A stretch of DNA of 64,000 nucleotides from Nitrososphaerales archaeon (GCA_030041295.1 JASHOD010000103.1:25118-89117); one strand, 5' to 3'. Positions 44,826 to 56,300 are shown, counted from the first letter of the stretch. Notes: a model not told the origin generated them from the letters alone. Program-made: numbers and translations.

Positions 44826-44932
44826 TGGACCGGCTGGGATTTGAACCCAGGACCCCCACCATGCCAAAGTGTTCGACGCGTGGGGCTAACACACCTAACA
44901 CGCCGTATCCTACCAGGCTAGACGACCGGCCC
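44826..44932 (-). tRNA. tRNA-Ala(GGC) with an intron in the anticodon stem
   Basis: Read from 44932, the acceptor GGGCCGG pairs with CCGGTCC and includes the G3-U70 wobble that identifies tRNA-Ala; the discriminator is A73. The D-stem is GTCT/GGAT and the T-arm CTGGG-TTCAAAT-CCCAG. Removing 33 nt (about 44904-44872) after the first base of the anticodon stem gives stem CCACT/GGTGG, loop TTGGCAT (anticodon GGC) and a five-base variable loop. The removed segment can fold on GCGTG/CACGC. Without that removal no acceptable anticodon loop forms. The mature length is 74 nt. Confidence 0.85.
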
Positions 44933-45040
44933 AAAACCAATAGAATAGTTTCCTTCCTTTATGTGATAAAAACTATTCCCAGCTCCACAACATCAGAAAT
45001 CGTTTTATCACTTGCCGGAAAGAGAATTGTTCCACGGCTT

Positions 45041-45192
45041 GCGGCGATCGTCTAGACGTAACTGTCGAAAGTTGCGGGAAATCCTGGTCTAGGACATCAG
45101 CCTGCCAATTTACAAGAAGGAAACGACGCTAGAGAGTCTTCTTCTTTGAATGCGGATCGCTGGTAACCCGGGTTCAAATCCCGGTCGCCGCA
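45041..45192 (+). tRNA. tRNA-Gly(GCC) with two introns, one in the D-loop
   Basis: The acceptor GCGGCGA pairs with TCGCCGC, the T-arm is CCGGG-TTCAAAT-CCCGG and the discriminator is A73. The anticodon stem TCAGC/GCTGG encloses CTGCCA plus C, anticodon GCC. Two segments must be removed. About 27 nt (near 45056-45082, exact edge uncertain by a few bases) interrupt the D-loop and fold on GTAACT/AGTTGC. About 50 nt (45108-45157) occupy the canonical 37/38 site and contain AAGAAG/CTTCTT. The mature length is about 75 nt. Confidence 0.85.
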
Positions 45193-45412
45193 CATCTATT
45201 GCAAAGCAGGCATACTCTCTTTTTTCAAGAGAATTTAGGCTCTTTTTTCTGTTTTGCAAATTCCTTTGCCATGGTTTTTTTGCTACTAGCGAAGATAGAA
45301 TCACTAATATCGAAGGAACCTCTGAAAAAATCGATTCAACTTCCGCGAGTATACCATAAATACTCACGTCAAAATAAGAGAACAACATCTGGAAGGAAAA
45401 GGGTTTCACCGT

Positions 45413-45850
45413 ATGGTAGAACTATCAGAACTAGATTACAAACCAAAGCCAATCGATGGCGATTTTTTGTCACGTCCCAATGATTACCCTGTCACAGGTG
45501 TTCATGAAGGACACGAAGTTAGATCTGAAGGAGTTCAGAGGAACGATGCAAATGGCAATCCATACCCTACGAAATTCGGGATTCACGGATCAAACGTCGC
45601 CGTCGACTGGGAAGCCTGCATTGCCGATGGTCAATGTTCTGATGTCTGTCCAGTCAACGTTTTTGGATGGTTCCTGAGAGGGGACGGCCAGGGAGGCTCG
45701 GGAAATGATGTCAAGATCGAGAAAGATTCCGACAATTGGAATATGTACCGAACCGATAAGATTGATCCGATCCGTGAAGCGGACTGTATTTTCTGCATGG
45801 CTTGCGAAACTGTCTGCCCAACTGTCTCGATCAAGATTACTCCAAAGTAG
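45413..45850 (+). CDS. zfx: Zinc-containing dicluster ferredoxin
   Basis: The 145-residue protein has the archaeal zinc-ferredoxin layout. An N-terminal extension supplies His ligands (VHEGHEV, then FGIHGS). Cluster I is CIADGQCSDVCP, where Asp stands at the second Cys position as in Sulfolobus-type ferredoxin, and cluster II is CIFCMACETVCP. A loop of about 35 residues separates the clusters. It is the likely electron carrier for 2-oxoacid:ferredoxin oxidoreductases. It is convergent with hisS, 38 bp apart. Confidence 0.9.
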   Translation: MVELSELDYKPKPIDGDFLSRPNDYPVTGVHEGHEVRSEGVQRNDANGNPYPTKFGIHGSNVAVDWEACIADGQCSDVCPVNVFGWFLRGDGQGGSGNDVKIEKDSDNWNMYRTDKIDPIREADCIFCMACETVCPTVSIKITPK

Positions 45851-45887
45851 ACGATTCCAATCTCTACTTTCAAAGGAACAAGAAAAT

Positions 45888-47165
45888 TTAGAGCCGACCA
45901 GCAAGGGCTTTGTCTAGATCGTCGGCTCTTACCGAAACTTCCTCGCCTGAATCAAGCCACTTTATTTTGAGAGTATTTTGAGCTAGTTCTTTCTCGCCTA
46001 CAAGTACAACCGCGAGTGTTTTGTTGTCGGATTGAGTCTCAAGAATTTTCCTCAGGCTCTTCTCGGTAATTTCAGATTGAGCCGGAATTCCCGAACTCCT
46101 CAGACGCGACGCTATCTCGACCGCCGAACGTATGATTCGAGAATCTTTACCAATCGGAGCGACGAATACTTTCTTGCTCGGATTCTTTGAGATTTTGTAG
46201 GCGAGAACAGCTCTCTCCACTCCGCCAGCAACTCCCGTGGCACCAAGATCCGGCCGACCGTAGACAGCAGGGAGAGAGTTGTATCTTCCCCCTCCGCATA
46301 ACGAGCCTAGCCTCGGATTCTCGATGTCGTATGCCTCGAAAACCATGTCGGTATAGTAGTCTATGCCACGCACGATTCGAAGGTTGATTTCTGTATTCTG
46401 AACATTTCTTGATTTGAGCGAGTCCATGATTTCGAGCAATCCGTGGTCATCTTCGATACCTTGATCCTTCAACGCCTTCTCTAAGGCCCTACGGTCTCCC
46501 TTGATTTTGCAGAAATTCGATATCGCTTCCAGATCCTTTTTTGAAATGCTGTCCTTGTATTCGAAGGCAATTTCGTCTAGCGTTTTCTTTGAAAGCTTAT
46601 CAACGGCACGGAGAGCATCCAAAATCCTGCTTTCATCTTCGATTTTCAGCTTCTTTCGAATGAAGAATTCGATTATCTTTCTAGAGCCGACGGATATCGA
46701 AGGTTTCGTGCCTAACCTCTTGAAGAGTGAGTAGGAGAACTCGATCACTTCGGCGTCAGCCTCCGCGTTCTTCGAGGGGCCGAACATTTCAATGTCCCAT
46801 TGATAGAACCAGCGATATCTACCGTACTGCGGCTCCTCGTACCTCCACATAGAAGCAAACGACCCTAGCCTGATTGGAGGGCTCAAGTCTCTGCGCGAGG
46901 TTGCGTAACGAGTTATCCCCACCGTAAGATCAAACCTGAGACCCAGATCCCTGTTGCTCTTATCCTTGAAAAAATAGATCTCGTTTCGGATAGAGGGGCC
47001 GCTCTTTGCTTCAAGGGTTTCAATCAATTCTAGGCTAGATGGCTCCATGACTTTGTATTCGAAAAGCCGGCAGGTATCGAGAAATGCACTTCTGACTGAT
47101 TCGGCTGCCTCTGATTCATCCGGAGATATGTCGCGCAACCCCCGGGGGAGTGAAAATTCTACCAA
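45888..47165 (-). CDS. hisS: Histidyl-tRNA synthetase
   Basis: The 425-residue class II synthetase shows motif 1 near the N-terminus (GLRDISPDESEAAESVRSAF), motif 2 as FASMWRYEEPQYGRYRWFYQ with the ATP-binding Arg, and the His-specific block RGIDYYTDMVFEAY. The C-terminal anticodon-binding domain starts near residue 330 (KKVFVAPIGKDS) and ends VRADDLDKAL. It charges tRNA-His with histidine. The RFC gene lies 27 bp upstream on the same strand, so the two may be co-transcribed. Confidence 0.95.
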   Translation of the reverse strand: MVEFSLPRGLRDISPDESEAAESVRSAFLDTCRLFEYKVMEPSSLELIETLEAKSGPSIRNEIYFFKDKSNRDLGLRFDLTVGITRYATSRRDLSPPIRLGSFASMWRYEEPQYGRYRWFYQWDIEMFGPSKNAEADAEVIEFSYSLFKRLGTKPSISVGSRKIIEFFIRKKLKIEDESRILDALRAVDKLSKKTLDEIAFEYKDSISKKDLEAISNFCKIKGDRRALEKALKDQGIEDDHGLLEIMDSLKSRNVQNTEINLRIVRGIDYYTDMVFEAYDIENPRLGSLCGGGRYNSLPAVYGRPDLGATGVAGGVERAVLAYKISKNPSKKVFVAPIGKDSRIIRSAVEIASRLRSSGIPAQSEITEKSLRKILETQSDNKTLAVVLVGEKELAQNTLKIKWLDSGEEVSVRADDLDKALAGRL

Positions 47166-47191
47166 ATGAGATCTCTATAGGAGATACAAGG

Positions 47192-49579
47192 CTATTGTTT
47201 GCTCTTTTTTGAGCTTGCGGTCGGCGCCTTCTCATGTCCATTTTCTTTGCCTATCTTTGCAAGAGTTGCTAGGTAGGAGCTTAGCTGAATATCTGGATTT
47301 GACCCCTGCATCAGTCGGTAGTCGGTTTCGGCCGTTGCTTGGATTGCTTCTATTGACGAAGCGTAATCGGATTTAGTAAGAGCATCGTTTGCAAATTTGA
47401 TAAAATCATGCTCCGACATTCCACCCACCTGGAGAAGTTCTATCATCTTATTTCTCGCTTCCGCAAAATCGCCTTCAAAAGCCATGTCCAAAACCTCCGC
47501 GACCTTGTTCCTCCCAGAAAGACCGGCAACCTTGGTCACGCTGTCGGAGCTAATGTCGCCGAGGGTCGACGCCGCCTGAAGCATATTTAGGGCGTGCCGC
47601 ATATCTCCTTCCGTAGCTTCGAAGATTTTTTGCAGAGCGTCCTTTTCTGCGCGGACTCCTTCCTTCTTGCAGATCTGTGCAAGGTACTCTACGACGTCTG
47701 TCTCTCCCAATCTAGAGAATTTGAATATCGCGCACCGGGACTGAATGGGCTCGATAATATTAGAGCTGTAATTTGCCGTAAGAATGAACCTCGTAGTCCT
47801 TGAGCTTTCTTCCATGATTCGTCTGAGGGCGGTTTGCGCGTCGTTTGTGTTATGCGTGAGGATTCCGTTCGCTAGAAAGAAATTGTGGTTCTTTTCCATT
47901 GAAATGTTCAGAACGTCAAATTCTCCAATCCTTTTTACAGACTTTACCTTTGTGTGCTTTATTTTTGGGAGACCCATACCAGAGATAGCCGCACTTTCAT
48001 AGAGCTTAGGTTTGACCAATTCAGAAATTGTGTTCTGATCTTTTAGTTCATGTTCCCAAATGGTCACGACTTTGTACCCGAGCCGTTCAAGTTTCTTTGT
48101 ATGCTCCAGATCCTTTTTCATATTACGTAACTGTTTATCGTAACATGGGATCACTTTGCAAGTCGGACAAACGTGCCACCAGCAACCATTGACAAAGATT
48201 GCGATCTTGGGTCGAATAACGAAATCGATTATCAAGGAGTACGGATGTCCTTCTTCGTTATAGAAGATGACATGCTCTCGCTCGTATGGTATATTCCAAG
48301 AGTCCAGTAATTCGCCTACTTTGAGCTCAATTTTGCTACGGAACCTATTCCTTTTGCAATATTCTACAGAAGCTAGATAGGCCTTCTTGCTTAGCTCTTT
48401 GAAGAATCCATCCTTTACTAATCTCCGGTATTCGCTGTCCGGTTTGTTTAATGTCACCTCGAGTCGCCTTGAAATCTTGGCCCTCGCCTCAGGGTGATTT
48501 GCGAAAAAGCTTCTATTGCCTTCACTGATCGCTCTCTTGTGCCCTTCTGAGAGTTTCTTCCCGACCCAGTATCCTTCGCCTTTCTTGTACAATTGATCCT
48601 TTGTGAAACCTACGAGTTTGCCCTCCGCATAAAGTCTCTTTATAACAATCTCAGACCTTCTTTCGGGATAAGATTCTGAAGGATAGATGCCTTTTTCCTT
48701 CATTGACCGAATTGCAAGACGGGCGATTTCTAATTTCTGTTCTCGAGTCCGATTGGTCGAGAAAGATCCGAAGAATGCATTTCTACATGGAGCTGAGCAA
48801 AAGTAATGCTCGTATATGTCATATGGGTGGTGTCGGTAAAATAATTTCTTGCAATTGTAGCACTTTAAGAATCTGTTCGAGAAATCCGCGAGCTCTGTTA
48901 CACCTGGAATAATATCGCGTGTCCTAATTGCATTCACTGAGAAGCCATTTATTTTGAAGAAAGGATGATTTGAAGATGCTTGGATTACTTTGCCATCTTC
49001 AAACGTAATTTCGTATAATTCTGCTTTCCCGGAGCGAACGATCCTGCCTCGGTCGTTCTCAGCGCGCAGTGTTTTACTTGAAAATGAGGGCAACTCAAAA
49101 TCCGAATTGCCACACTCCTCGTCAAGCTCCTTCATCGATACTTCTTTGGCATCCTCCAGATTTCCAACGATAACTTTCGTTTCAGGGTACAAACACATTG
49201 CATCCGACTCATCAAGTAACACTATCCGAAACGGAATTCCCTCTCTTCGATCCGCATAACTTGCAAAATTCTTGATACGTTCCCTGACTGTATCAATTCC
49301 TCGTTCATTAGAAGCGTTGAGCTCAAGTGTATAGTCTCTCCAAGCATCCCCCATTATCTCGTAGGCAAGGCACAAGGCTGTGGTCGTCTTTCCGGTTCCG
49401 GGCGGACCTGAAAATAAGAGGTGCGGCATTTCACTGGGCCGCTTTACCAACACTTCTAGGCGCGAGACGACCTGAACTTGGTTGAAGATTTCCGCTAAAT
49501 TGTTCGGGCGATATTTCTCAACCCACATAAGCGCCTCGCCGTCTTTGGGAGGGGATCTCTCGCTTTTTTTGGAACTCAA
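47192..49579 (-). CDS. rfcS: Replication factor C small subunit, intein-containing
   Basis: The 795-residue precursor contains a 346-residue RFC-S extein after removal of a 449-residue intein. The extein shows WVEKYRPNNLAEI, the Walker A SGPPGTGKTTTAL (residues about 57-69) and the Walker B LLDESDAM (121-128), where the intein enters, then TNDAQTALRRIMEE and the SRC motif (SNIIEPIQSRCAIFKFSRL). RFC-S with RFC-L loads the PCNA clamp. The tail is Lys-rich without a clear PIP box. The gene is divergent from gins-mcm and upstream of hisS. No RFC-L gene is in the window. Confidence 0.95.
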   Translation of the reverse strand: MSSKKSERSPPKDGEALMWVEKYRPNNLAEIFNQVQVVSRLEVLVKRPSEMPHLLFSGPPGTGKTTTALCLAYEIMGDAWRDYTLELNASNERGIDTVRERIKNFASYADRREGIPFRIVLLDESDAMCLYPETKVIVGNLEDAKEVSMKELDEECGNSDFELPSFSSKTLRAENDRGRIVRSGKAELYEITFEDGKVIQASSNHPFFKINGFSVNAIRTRDIIPGVTELADFSNRFLKCYNCKKLFYRHHPYDIYEHYFCSAPCRNAFFGSFSTNRTREQKLEIARLAIRSMKEKGIYPSESYPERRSEIVIKRLYAEGKLVGFTKDQLYKKGEGYWVGKKLSEGHKRAISEGNRSFFANHPEARAKISRRLEVTLNKPDSEYRRLVKDGFFKELSKKAYLASVEYCKRNRFRSKIELKVGELLDSWNIPYEREHVIFYNEEGHPYSLIIDFVIRPKIAIFVNGCWWHVCPTCKVIPCYDKQLRNMKKDLEHTKKLERLGYKVVTIWEHELKDQNTISELVKPKLYESAAISGMGLPKIKHTKVKSVKRIGEFDVLNISMEKNHNFFLANGILTHNTNDAQTALRRIMEESSRTTRFILTANYSSNIIEPIQSRCAIFKFSRLGETDVVEYLAQICKKEGVRAEKDALQKIFEATEGDMRHALNMLQAASTLGDISSDSVTKVAGLSGRNKVAEVLDMAFEGDFAEARNKMIELLQVGGMSEHDFIKFANDALTKSDYASSIEAIQATAETDYRLMQGSNPDIQLSSYLATLAKIGKENGHEKAPTASSKKSKQ
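47849..49195 (-). mobile_element. Intein in RFC-S with Vsr-like homing endonuclease
   Basis: The intein covers precursor residues 129-577 (449 aa). It begins CLYPETKVIVG after DESDAM and ends FFLANGILTHN before Thr+1. Splicing block B is SSNHPFFKINGF. The endonuclease region has a zinc knuckle (CYNC, then CSAPC), a NUMOD3-like KKLSEGHKRAISEGN, and a Vsr-type nuclease. In that nuclease SKIELKVGELL supplies Glu, SLIIDFVI Asp, and IFVNGCWWHVCP His, followed by a KDLEHTKKLERLGYKVV segment and IWEHEL. LAGLIDADG motifs are absent. Position-for-position it resembles the EDxHD/Vsr homing nucleases. Confidence 0.85.
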
Positions 49580-49773
49580 AGACTCAACAAAATGAGGAAG
49601 ATGTGAGTATTCCTTTAATGCCTTTGTGTCTCAGCAGAAACCCTTGGGTAACAGAGGGTTACAAAATCATGAGAACTCGAAAATCAAACCCAGACCCGTA
49701 CAAACATAGCTAGAGTTGACTTCCAAACTTATATGAGTGATCAAACCATCGCTATCTCCGTCCAAACATACGA

Positions 49774-50331
49774 ATGTCGTCAAGAACAAATTCTGTTTTA
49801 GACTCGATTAAAGATAGAGAGTTTGCCTATCTTCTATCAGGTACTCGGCTAAAGATTTTGCAAAATACAGCAAAGCTGGATGTTGGGAGTATCCATCTTG
49901 AAAATATGAATCAAGGTGATGTTGTTGAGGTTCCTAGGTGGATTGCTGAGATCCTTGTAGGAATGGGTGTCGCCGAAAGCCAAGAAGAGAGTTTTGCTTC
50001 CGAGGTTTTCAAAGCAGTAAACAGAGAGAAGATGGCCGGGGACAACCAGATTGCAACCCTAAGACCAGATTTCTATCTGAAGATTAGAAGACATCTCGCC
50101 TCTTCATCGTCCACGGGTTCGATGAAGCCGACAGACCTCGCCGAACTAGAAAGAACCCGTACTCTAATTTACGATCTCGTGGCCCTGAGGTTGCGCAAGA
50201 TTTTGTCAGTTTCTTTCGCTCTCTCTCCGCCAACTGATATCAAAGAGAAGCTCACACCTGAAGAGTACCAGATTTTCGACAAGGTCTACGAACTACTCCA
50301 ATCTTGGCGACGAGCAATAATGGAAGCGTAA
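49774..50331 (+). CDS. GINS complex subunit, Gins23-type
   Basis: The 185-residue protein begins with a small beta segment ([20 protein letters not shown], residues about 38-57) followed by a helical part ([12 protein letters not shown] and the C-terminal [18 protein letters not shown]). Beta domain first and helical domain second is the B-A order of Gins23, and archaeal gins23 commonly precedes mcm, as here. GINS joins MCM and Cdc45/GAN in the replicative helicase. The start is ATG 49774. Its 3' end overlaps the mcm frame by 28 bp. Confidence 0.75.
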   Translation: MSSRTNSVLDSIKDREFAYLLSGTRLKILQNTAKLDVGSIHLENMNQGDVVEVPRWIAEILVGMGVAESQEESFASEVFKAVNREKMAGDNQIATLRPDFYLKIRRHLASSSSTGSMKPTDLAELERTRTLIYDLVALRLRKILSVSFALSPPTDIKEKLTPEEYQIFDKVYELLQSWRRAIMEA

Positions 50332-53300
50332 CTGGATTGCAACTCGAAGAAGTTTCGCCGGCGAAGGTAAAGGACCTGCTCACGGAATTCCTCAAGACGT
50401 TCAAGGACGAAAGAAACGAACTCAGATACAGAACTCTAATCTCACTAATTCCTTCGAGAAACGCAACTTCCGTGATCGTCGATTTTCAAGACCTCAACCG
50501 ATTCCATCCCGGACTCGCGGCGCTTGTGCAACAAGAACCAGATCTTTACCTTCGGATATTCGACGAAGCTGCAATAGAGGTTCTTGAGATAGAGAACCCC
50601 GTCTATTCCGACAAAATTCGGAAAGAAATGCACGTGCGTATTAAGGACCTGACCGACCCGACATCACTTCGAGACGTCGCGAAACTAGAACTAAACACCC
50701 TGATAATGGTCCGAGGAATGGTTGTCAGGACTTCTGAACTTAGACCCATGGCCGTACGCGCCGCATTTCGTTGCGCAAACACACACATCACCTATGTTGA
50801 GCAATCCGGTCTAACGCTAAAGCGCCCGGTGAAGTGCGAGACCGAAGGGTGTGGCGAAAATAAGAACTTCGAACTGGACGACCTCAAAACGGAATTTATC
50901 GATTTTCAGGTGATCAGGATCCAGGAGTTGCCGGAGGAATTGCCACCCGGGCAGCTACCGCAGACATTCGACGTCAACCTAGTAGGAGACATTGTAAATT
51001 CCGCGAGGCCCGGAGACAGAATCACCCTAACCGGAATCGTAAAAGCTTCCGAAGAGTTCTCGGCTGGTGCTGGAAAATTAAGGCTGTTTACTTATCGTAT
51101 TGAAGGAAATTTCTTACAACAACTGGGAAAAAGTCCCGAGGAGACCGAGATAACTAGGGAGGAAGAAGAAGAGATAAAGGCTCTTGCCGCAATGCCGGGA
51201 GCATATGATCGCCTAATAAGCTCCATGGCTCCCGCTATCTTTGGGCACGAGATACACAAAGAAGCTGCTCTACTTCTCATTGTAGGATCCAAACAGAAAA
51301 CCCTTCCTGACGGATCTACGCTTAGAGGGGACATTAACTGTTTGCTAGTTGGAGACCCCGGTTGTCTTGTGGCAGACGAGCGTGTTATACTTGGAAATGG
51401 TGCTATAATGAAAATAGGACAGATCGGAAGAACGCACCTACAACCGCTCAAGCTTCAAATTTTGACGGGAGAAGGCGGAAGTAAAAGGGCTAATGCGACC
51501 GTATTTCACCACTACCAAAACCAAAGAGTAATGGAAGTTATCACGGAATCAGGGAAGAGCATCAAGGGGACCCCTAATCACCCACTTTTGACATTGAGAA
51601 ATGATTCCGGGAAGCTCATGACGGAATGGAAACGACTTGATGAACTCAAAATAGGCGATCGTCTCAAAGTCGTAACGGGATTTCCCTGCACCATCAAGGC
51701 ATATCTTAAGACTAGTTTTACGCCGATCACTAGAAGCAATTTTGGACCCAAATTCAAGGCAAAACTGCCAGAAGAGCTGACGCCTGATCTCGCATCCTTT
51801 TTCGGTTATATGATTGGCGATGGATGGGTTGGTAAAGATGGATATCGATTCGGCTTTGTCGTCGCTGAAACAGATATTGATATTCTACAAGAGTTAGTGC
51901 GATTGGTCAAAGGCCTCTTCGGTCTCTCGGGGGACCACATCTCAAGGCGTTTGAGGAGAGACAGAAACGTACCCATGATTTACGTTCATTTGTCAAACAA
52001 GGATATTGCGGCCAACATTTCTTTTCTCAGAGACAAAAGAGTTCCTGATCTTGTGCTCCAATCCGGCAACGAAGTCGTCTCGACCTTTTTGAAGTGGTTG
52101 TTTGAGGCTGATGGCACCGTGTTCAACAACGGGCGAGGTAGGAGAGTTGTAGGACTAAAAGCCAAGGATATTGAGCTTTTGAGAGATGCGCAAATTCTTC
52201 TTCTTAGATTTGGGATTCACTCACGAATAATCTCATGGCGAGGTGGAAACGCTTTGCTCTTGAGAAGAGGTGAAGAGATAGTGAAATTTGCCAAATTTAT
52301 CGGATTTGCCTCAAATAGAAAGAAGAGGATAGTTTCTCAGCTTTGCGACGATGCAAAAAATTTCGGGAGAGTGCATCGCCAGATGAGTGAAAGGATCGTC
52401 AAGATCGTTGAGCATGATCCGCAGGATGTTTTCGATATAGAAGTTCCAGAAGGAAACCGGTTCATTGCAAACGGCATTATTTCGCATAATACCGCTAAGA
52501 GTGAGCTATTGAAGTACGTCGCAAGAATTGCTCCAAGAGCACTTTACACGAGCGGAAGAGGTACTACAGCAGCAGGTCTTACCGCTGCGGTAGTTCGAGA
52601 GAAAAACGGAATGCTGATGCTGGAAGCCGGAGCAACGGTTTTGGCCGATTTGGGCATCGCTGTCATTGACGAGTTTGACAAGATGCGAAAAGAGGATCGA
52701 GATGCCTTACACGAGGTGATGGAGCAGCAATCCTACCACCCATCGTTTGAGATATCTCTAGCCGATGGCAAACGAGTCCAAATTGGTCCCTATGTGGAGA
52801 AATTGTTGAGTGACAATCCTTCGCTTATTCGCGATGGAAAAGACTGCGAGATCCTTCCTTTGCCAACGGGCCCTGAAATTCAAGCCTGTGAACTCGAAAC
52901 GGGCCACATCGCAAGAGTTCGAGTTGACCGCGTGAGCAGACACAAGGCGCCAGACTCATTTGTTGCCATAAATTACTCGAACGGAAGACAAATCATAGTT
53001 ACGCCGGAACATCCAGTTTTCGTCTTCCGCGAGGGTCTCCTTCGCTCCATTCCTGCATACCAAGTAAGAAGTAATGACTATGCGCCTGTGCCGCGGAAGG
53101 TCCCAAACTCATCTCTGCCTGTTTCATTGACAGCCCCGCAAACTTCTGCCAGTCAACTAAGAAAGAAACTAATCATACCGGAAAATCTGTCAGGTGAATT
53201 ATCTAGGCTGCTTGGCTATCTTGTTTCTGAAGGACACTCATACGCAGGTAGCTCTTACGAGATCGGATTTTCCAATACCAACCAGGTATTGTTAACTGAA

Positions 53301-56300
53301 GTCCGGAGGATTTTCGAGGATATCTTTAGAATCCAGCCGTCGATTCATCAAAAAGATGGTGTAACTATTCAGAGATATATTTCCAAGCCCCTCTATGAGT
53401 GGTTTCTTGAGAATTTCGGGGAACAAATGAGTCTTGCCCGAGAAAAGAGGGTTCCCCAAAAAATCCTTGGATCTTCTGTACTTGAAATTAGAGAATTTCT
53501 TGCAAGTGCCTTCCTAGGTGATGGGTCAGTGGAAAGCACTTCGATCTGCTACAGGACTGCTTCACCAAGACTGGCCGAAGACTATCAAGACCTGCTTCAT
53601 AAGCTCGGCATTATGTCCAGAATTGTGCGTGATATTTCGAGTGACTCGTTCAAAGTGTACATAATGGGCGATTCCATTCCATCCTTCGTAGAGCAAGTAG
53701 TGGAGAAGTCCGACACGCGATTTGAGAGATTGAAGGAATTCCAAGTGAGGAGTTCAACTTTGTCTAGGGCACACGACACACTCCCGCCTGAAGTTGGAAG
53801 AGATCTCACAAAGTTGATGAAAGCACTCTCAGTTACTTACTACAATTATTTTTGGAAGCACTTGGCTCACTCCCGCGGTGTCAATCGCTTTGTTGTCGAA
53901 AAATATCTTTGCAAAATAGAAGAAAAGCTGGACAAGTTCGATGAATTCGCGAGAGGGAAATGGCTATCTCTTAGAGAAGCCAGGTTGCGTCTCGGAATTT
54001 CTCAGCAGAAGATCGCCGAAATATCAGGGATTAAACGCGGAATGATAGCTTATCTCGAGAACGGCGGGTACGCGAATGGACAGGGTCAATTAATTGAAGC
54101 AATCCGACAAAGCGTGGTCGCATACGCTGAACCGCTCCGCGCACAAACAGAGAGAATCAGAGCACTTCTCGAGTATCGATTCTTACGGATATCCAACGCG
54201 ACGACTTTGCCTAACTCGGGTCGATGGAGAACCGAATGGGTCTATGATGTTACAGTAGAGCCCTATCATAATTTCATTTCAAAGGGATTGATTCTTCACA
54301 ATTCCGCGAGCGTAGCAAAGGGTGGATTCATCGCGACCCTGAATGCAAGAACTAGCATTCTTGCCGCAGCTAACCCGGTCTTTGGAAAATATGATCCTTA
54401 CAAGAATATTCTTGACAATGTGAATTTGCCTATACCATTGTTGTCCGTCGGACCAGATTCCCAGATACTAATCAGGATGAAAAGTCAAGTTGAGAGCGTT
54501 AGAATTGGACCCTTCGTCGATGCGCTTTATGAAAGAAGCAAAACCGCGGACGGTGACCCTCTTCACATTGATCCATTAGAACAAATTGAAATCGCAGCTA
54601 TGGATGAGCATTCGAAATGCGTCTTTCGACCGTTATCGTATGTGTTTAGACATGCCCCCGAAGGAGACCACTTCAAGGTGAAGTTCAAGGGGCGAGATCT
54701 CATCCTGAGTGGAGGTCATTCAATCTATACCTTCGAAAACGGGTCTGTGATGTTGAAGCCAAGTCGGGATCTGAAAATTGGTGACTATGTGTTTGTGTCG
54801 AGAAAACTACCATGTGGCGAAACCTACCCGAGAGAGTATTGTCTACTAGAATACATTGATACAGATCGGACTACGCTGCATGGCGTTCCGGACCACATCT
54901 ATCCGAAAATTCTTAACGCGAAAAAGCACTGGATTACACGAAGAATCTTGCCTGCATCTTACTCCAGTCTTTTAACCCACAAGGAACTGAGAGAATGTAC
55001 TCTAAGTCGGAAAGGAAGCGGATTCTACGTTCCCACATTTGTCCCTGTTACTGCGAGTTTTGTGAGACTTCTCGGGTATTTTGTAGCAGAGGGTTCGATG
55101 ATAAGCCTAAGCGAAGAAGGTGTTCACGCAGTCGATTTTACGTTTAGTTCCGTGAAAGATAAATCCATAGTCGAAGATTTGGTTTCTACCAGCAAGTCTC
55201 TCTTTAATGTGGCGCCATCATTATCTTGGCAAGGTAATTCAGTTAAGGTAGACATCAGGTCAAGGATTGTCGTTGAATTTCTATCTAGATGCCTTGGATT
55301 AAAGAGCGGGGCCACAAAAAAACGGATACCTAGCTTGGTATTCAACCTAAATGATGATCTGAAGAAGGAGTTCCTTGATGCTTACTGGGCTGGCGACGCA
55401 GGAGTCACTTCAAGTCCCGAGCTTTCGATCCAACTCGTTCAACTGCATGCTCAGCTAGGATTCCTTGCCTCCAGATTTCACACTCCTCCGAATTTCAACT
55501 CGAAGATATTTGATAGAGGCAGATTTAGGAAGCTCAACAGCAGCGGATGTTACAAAGTGCCAATGCCGTTCAATGGAAGAAACTCGAATATTTCATCCAC
55601 ATATCCAAGACTCGATTCGCTGATTCCCTTGATGCGTCCACTGCTTGGGAAATTCGCGCCCAACGGTAAGTTCCAACAAACTTTGTCCCCCCTCTATTGG
55701 AAAAGAATCATCGGCTCAAAAACTATGATGGCTAGGCTAGCGCGACTGCGAGAAACAAACTCGCGATGGATGTCGGCACTATCATTAGCAGAGAAATTTG
55801 GTATCAAAGGTGGAGGGGGTCTTCAAGGATTCGTAACAAAGATGTATGAAGCCGGACTCCTCATTCGTGCTAATGTTCCAGGAAACCTCGCAGGAAGACA
55901 TTACCTCTATAGAACTTCAACACAAGGAGCGGCTGTACTGGAGCTAATGGACAGAACAGAATCTCTGATCAATGGTGACTTTGCGCTGGTTCGAGTTTCT
56001 TCGATCAAGAGACTGGAAAAGAAAGATGAACCAAGATACGTCTACGATCTCTCTGTACCTGGCCTCGAGAACTTTGTAGCTAATACAGCTGTTTGCCATA
56101 ACACTCGTTTCGACTTGGTCTTCATCGTCAAGGATGAACCTGATGCGGCGAGGGATGAGATTCTTGCTAAACACGTACTAGATATGCATGCAAAGCTGAC
56201 GTTTCCGCGAGCTCCACCGATAGAGTTTGACATGCTGAAGAAGTACATCATCTACGCGAAGAAACTCGATCCCGAACTTACTGAGGAGGCCAGGAAGAGA

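Noticed and set aside
44826..44932. Reading the tRNA-Ala gene with a canonical loop intron
   Set aside because: The alternative stem CGGCG/CGTCG leaves no T33 and no sensible anticodon, and a 20-nt-plus variable loop.
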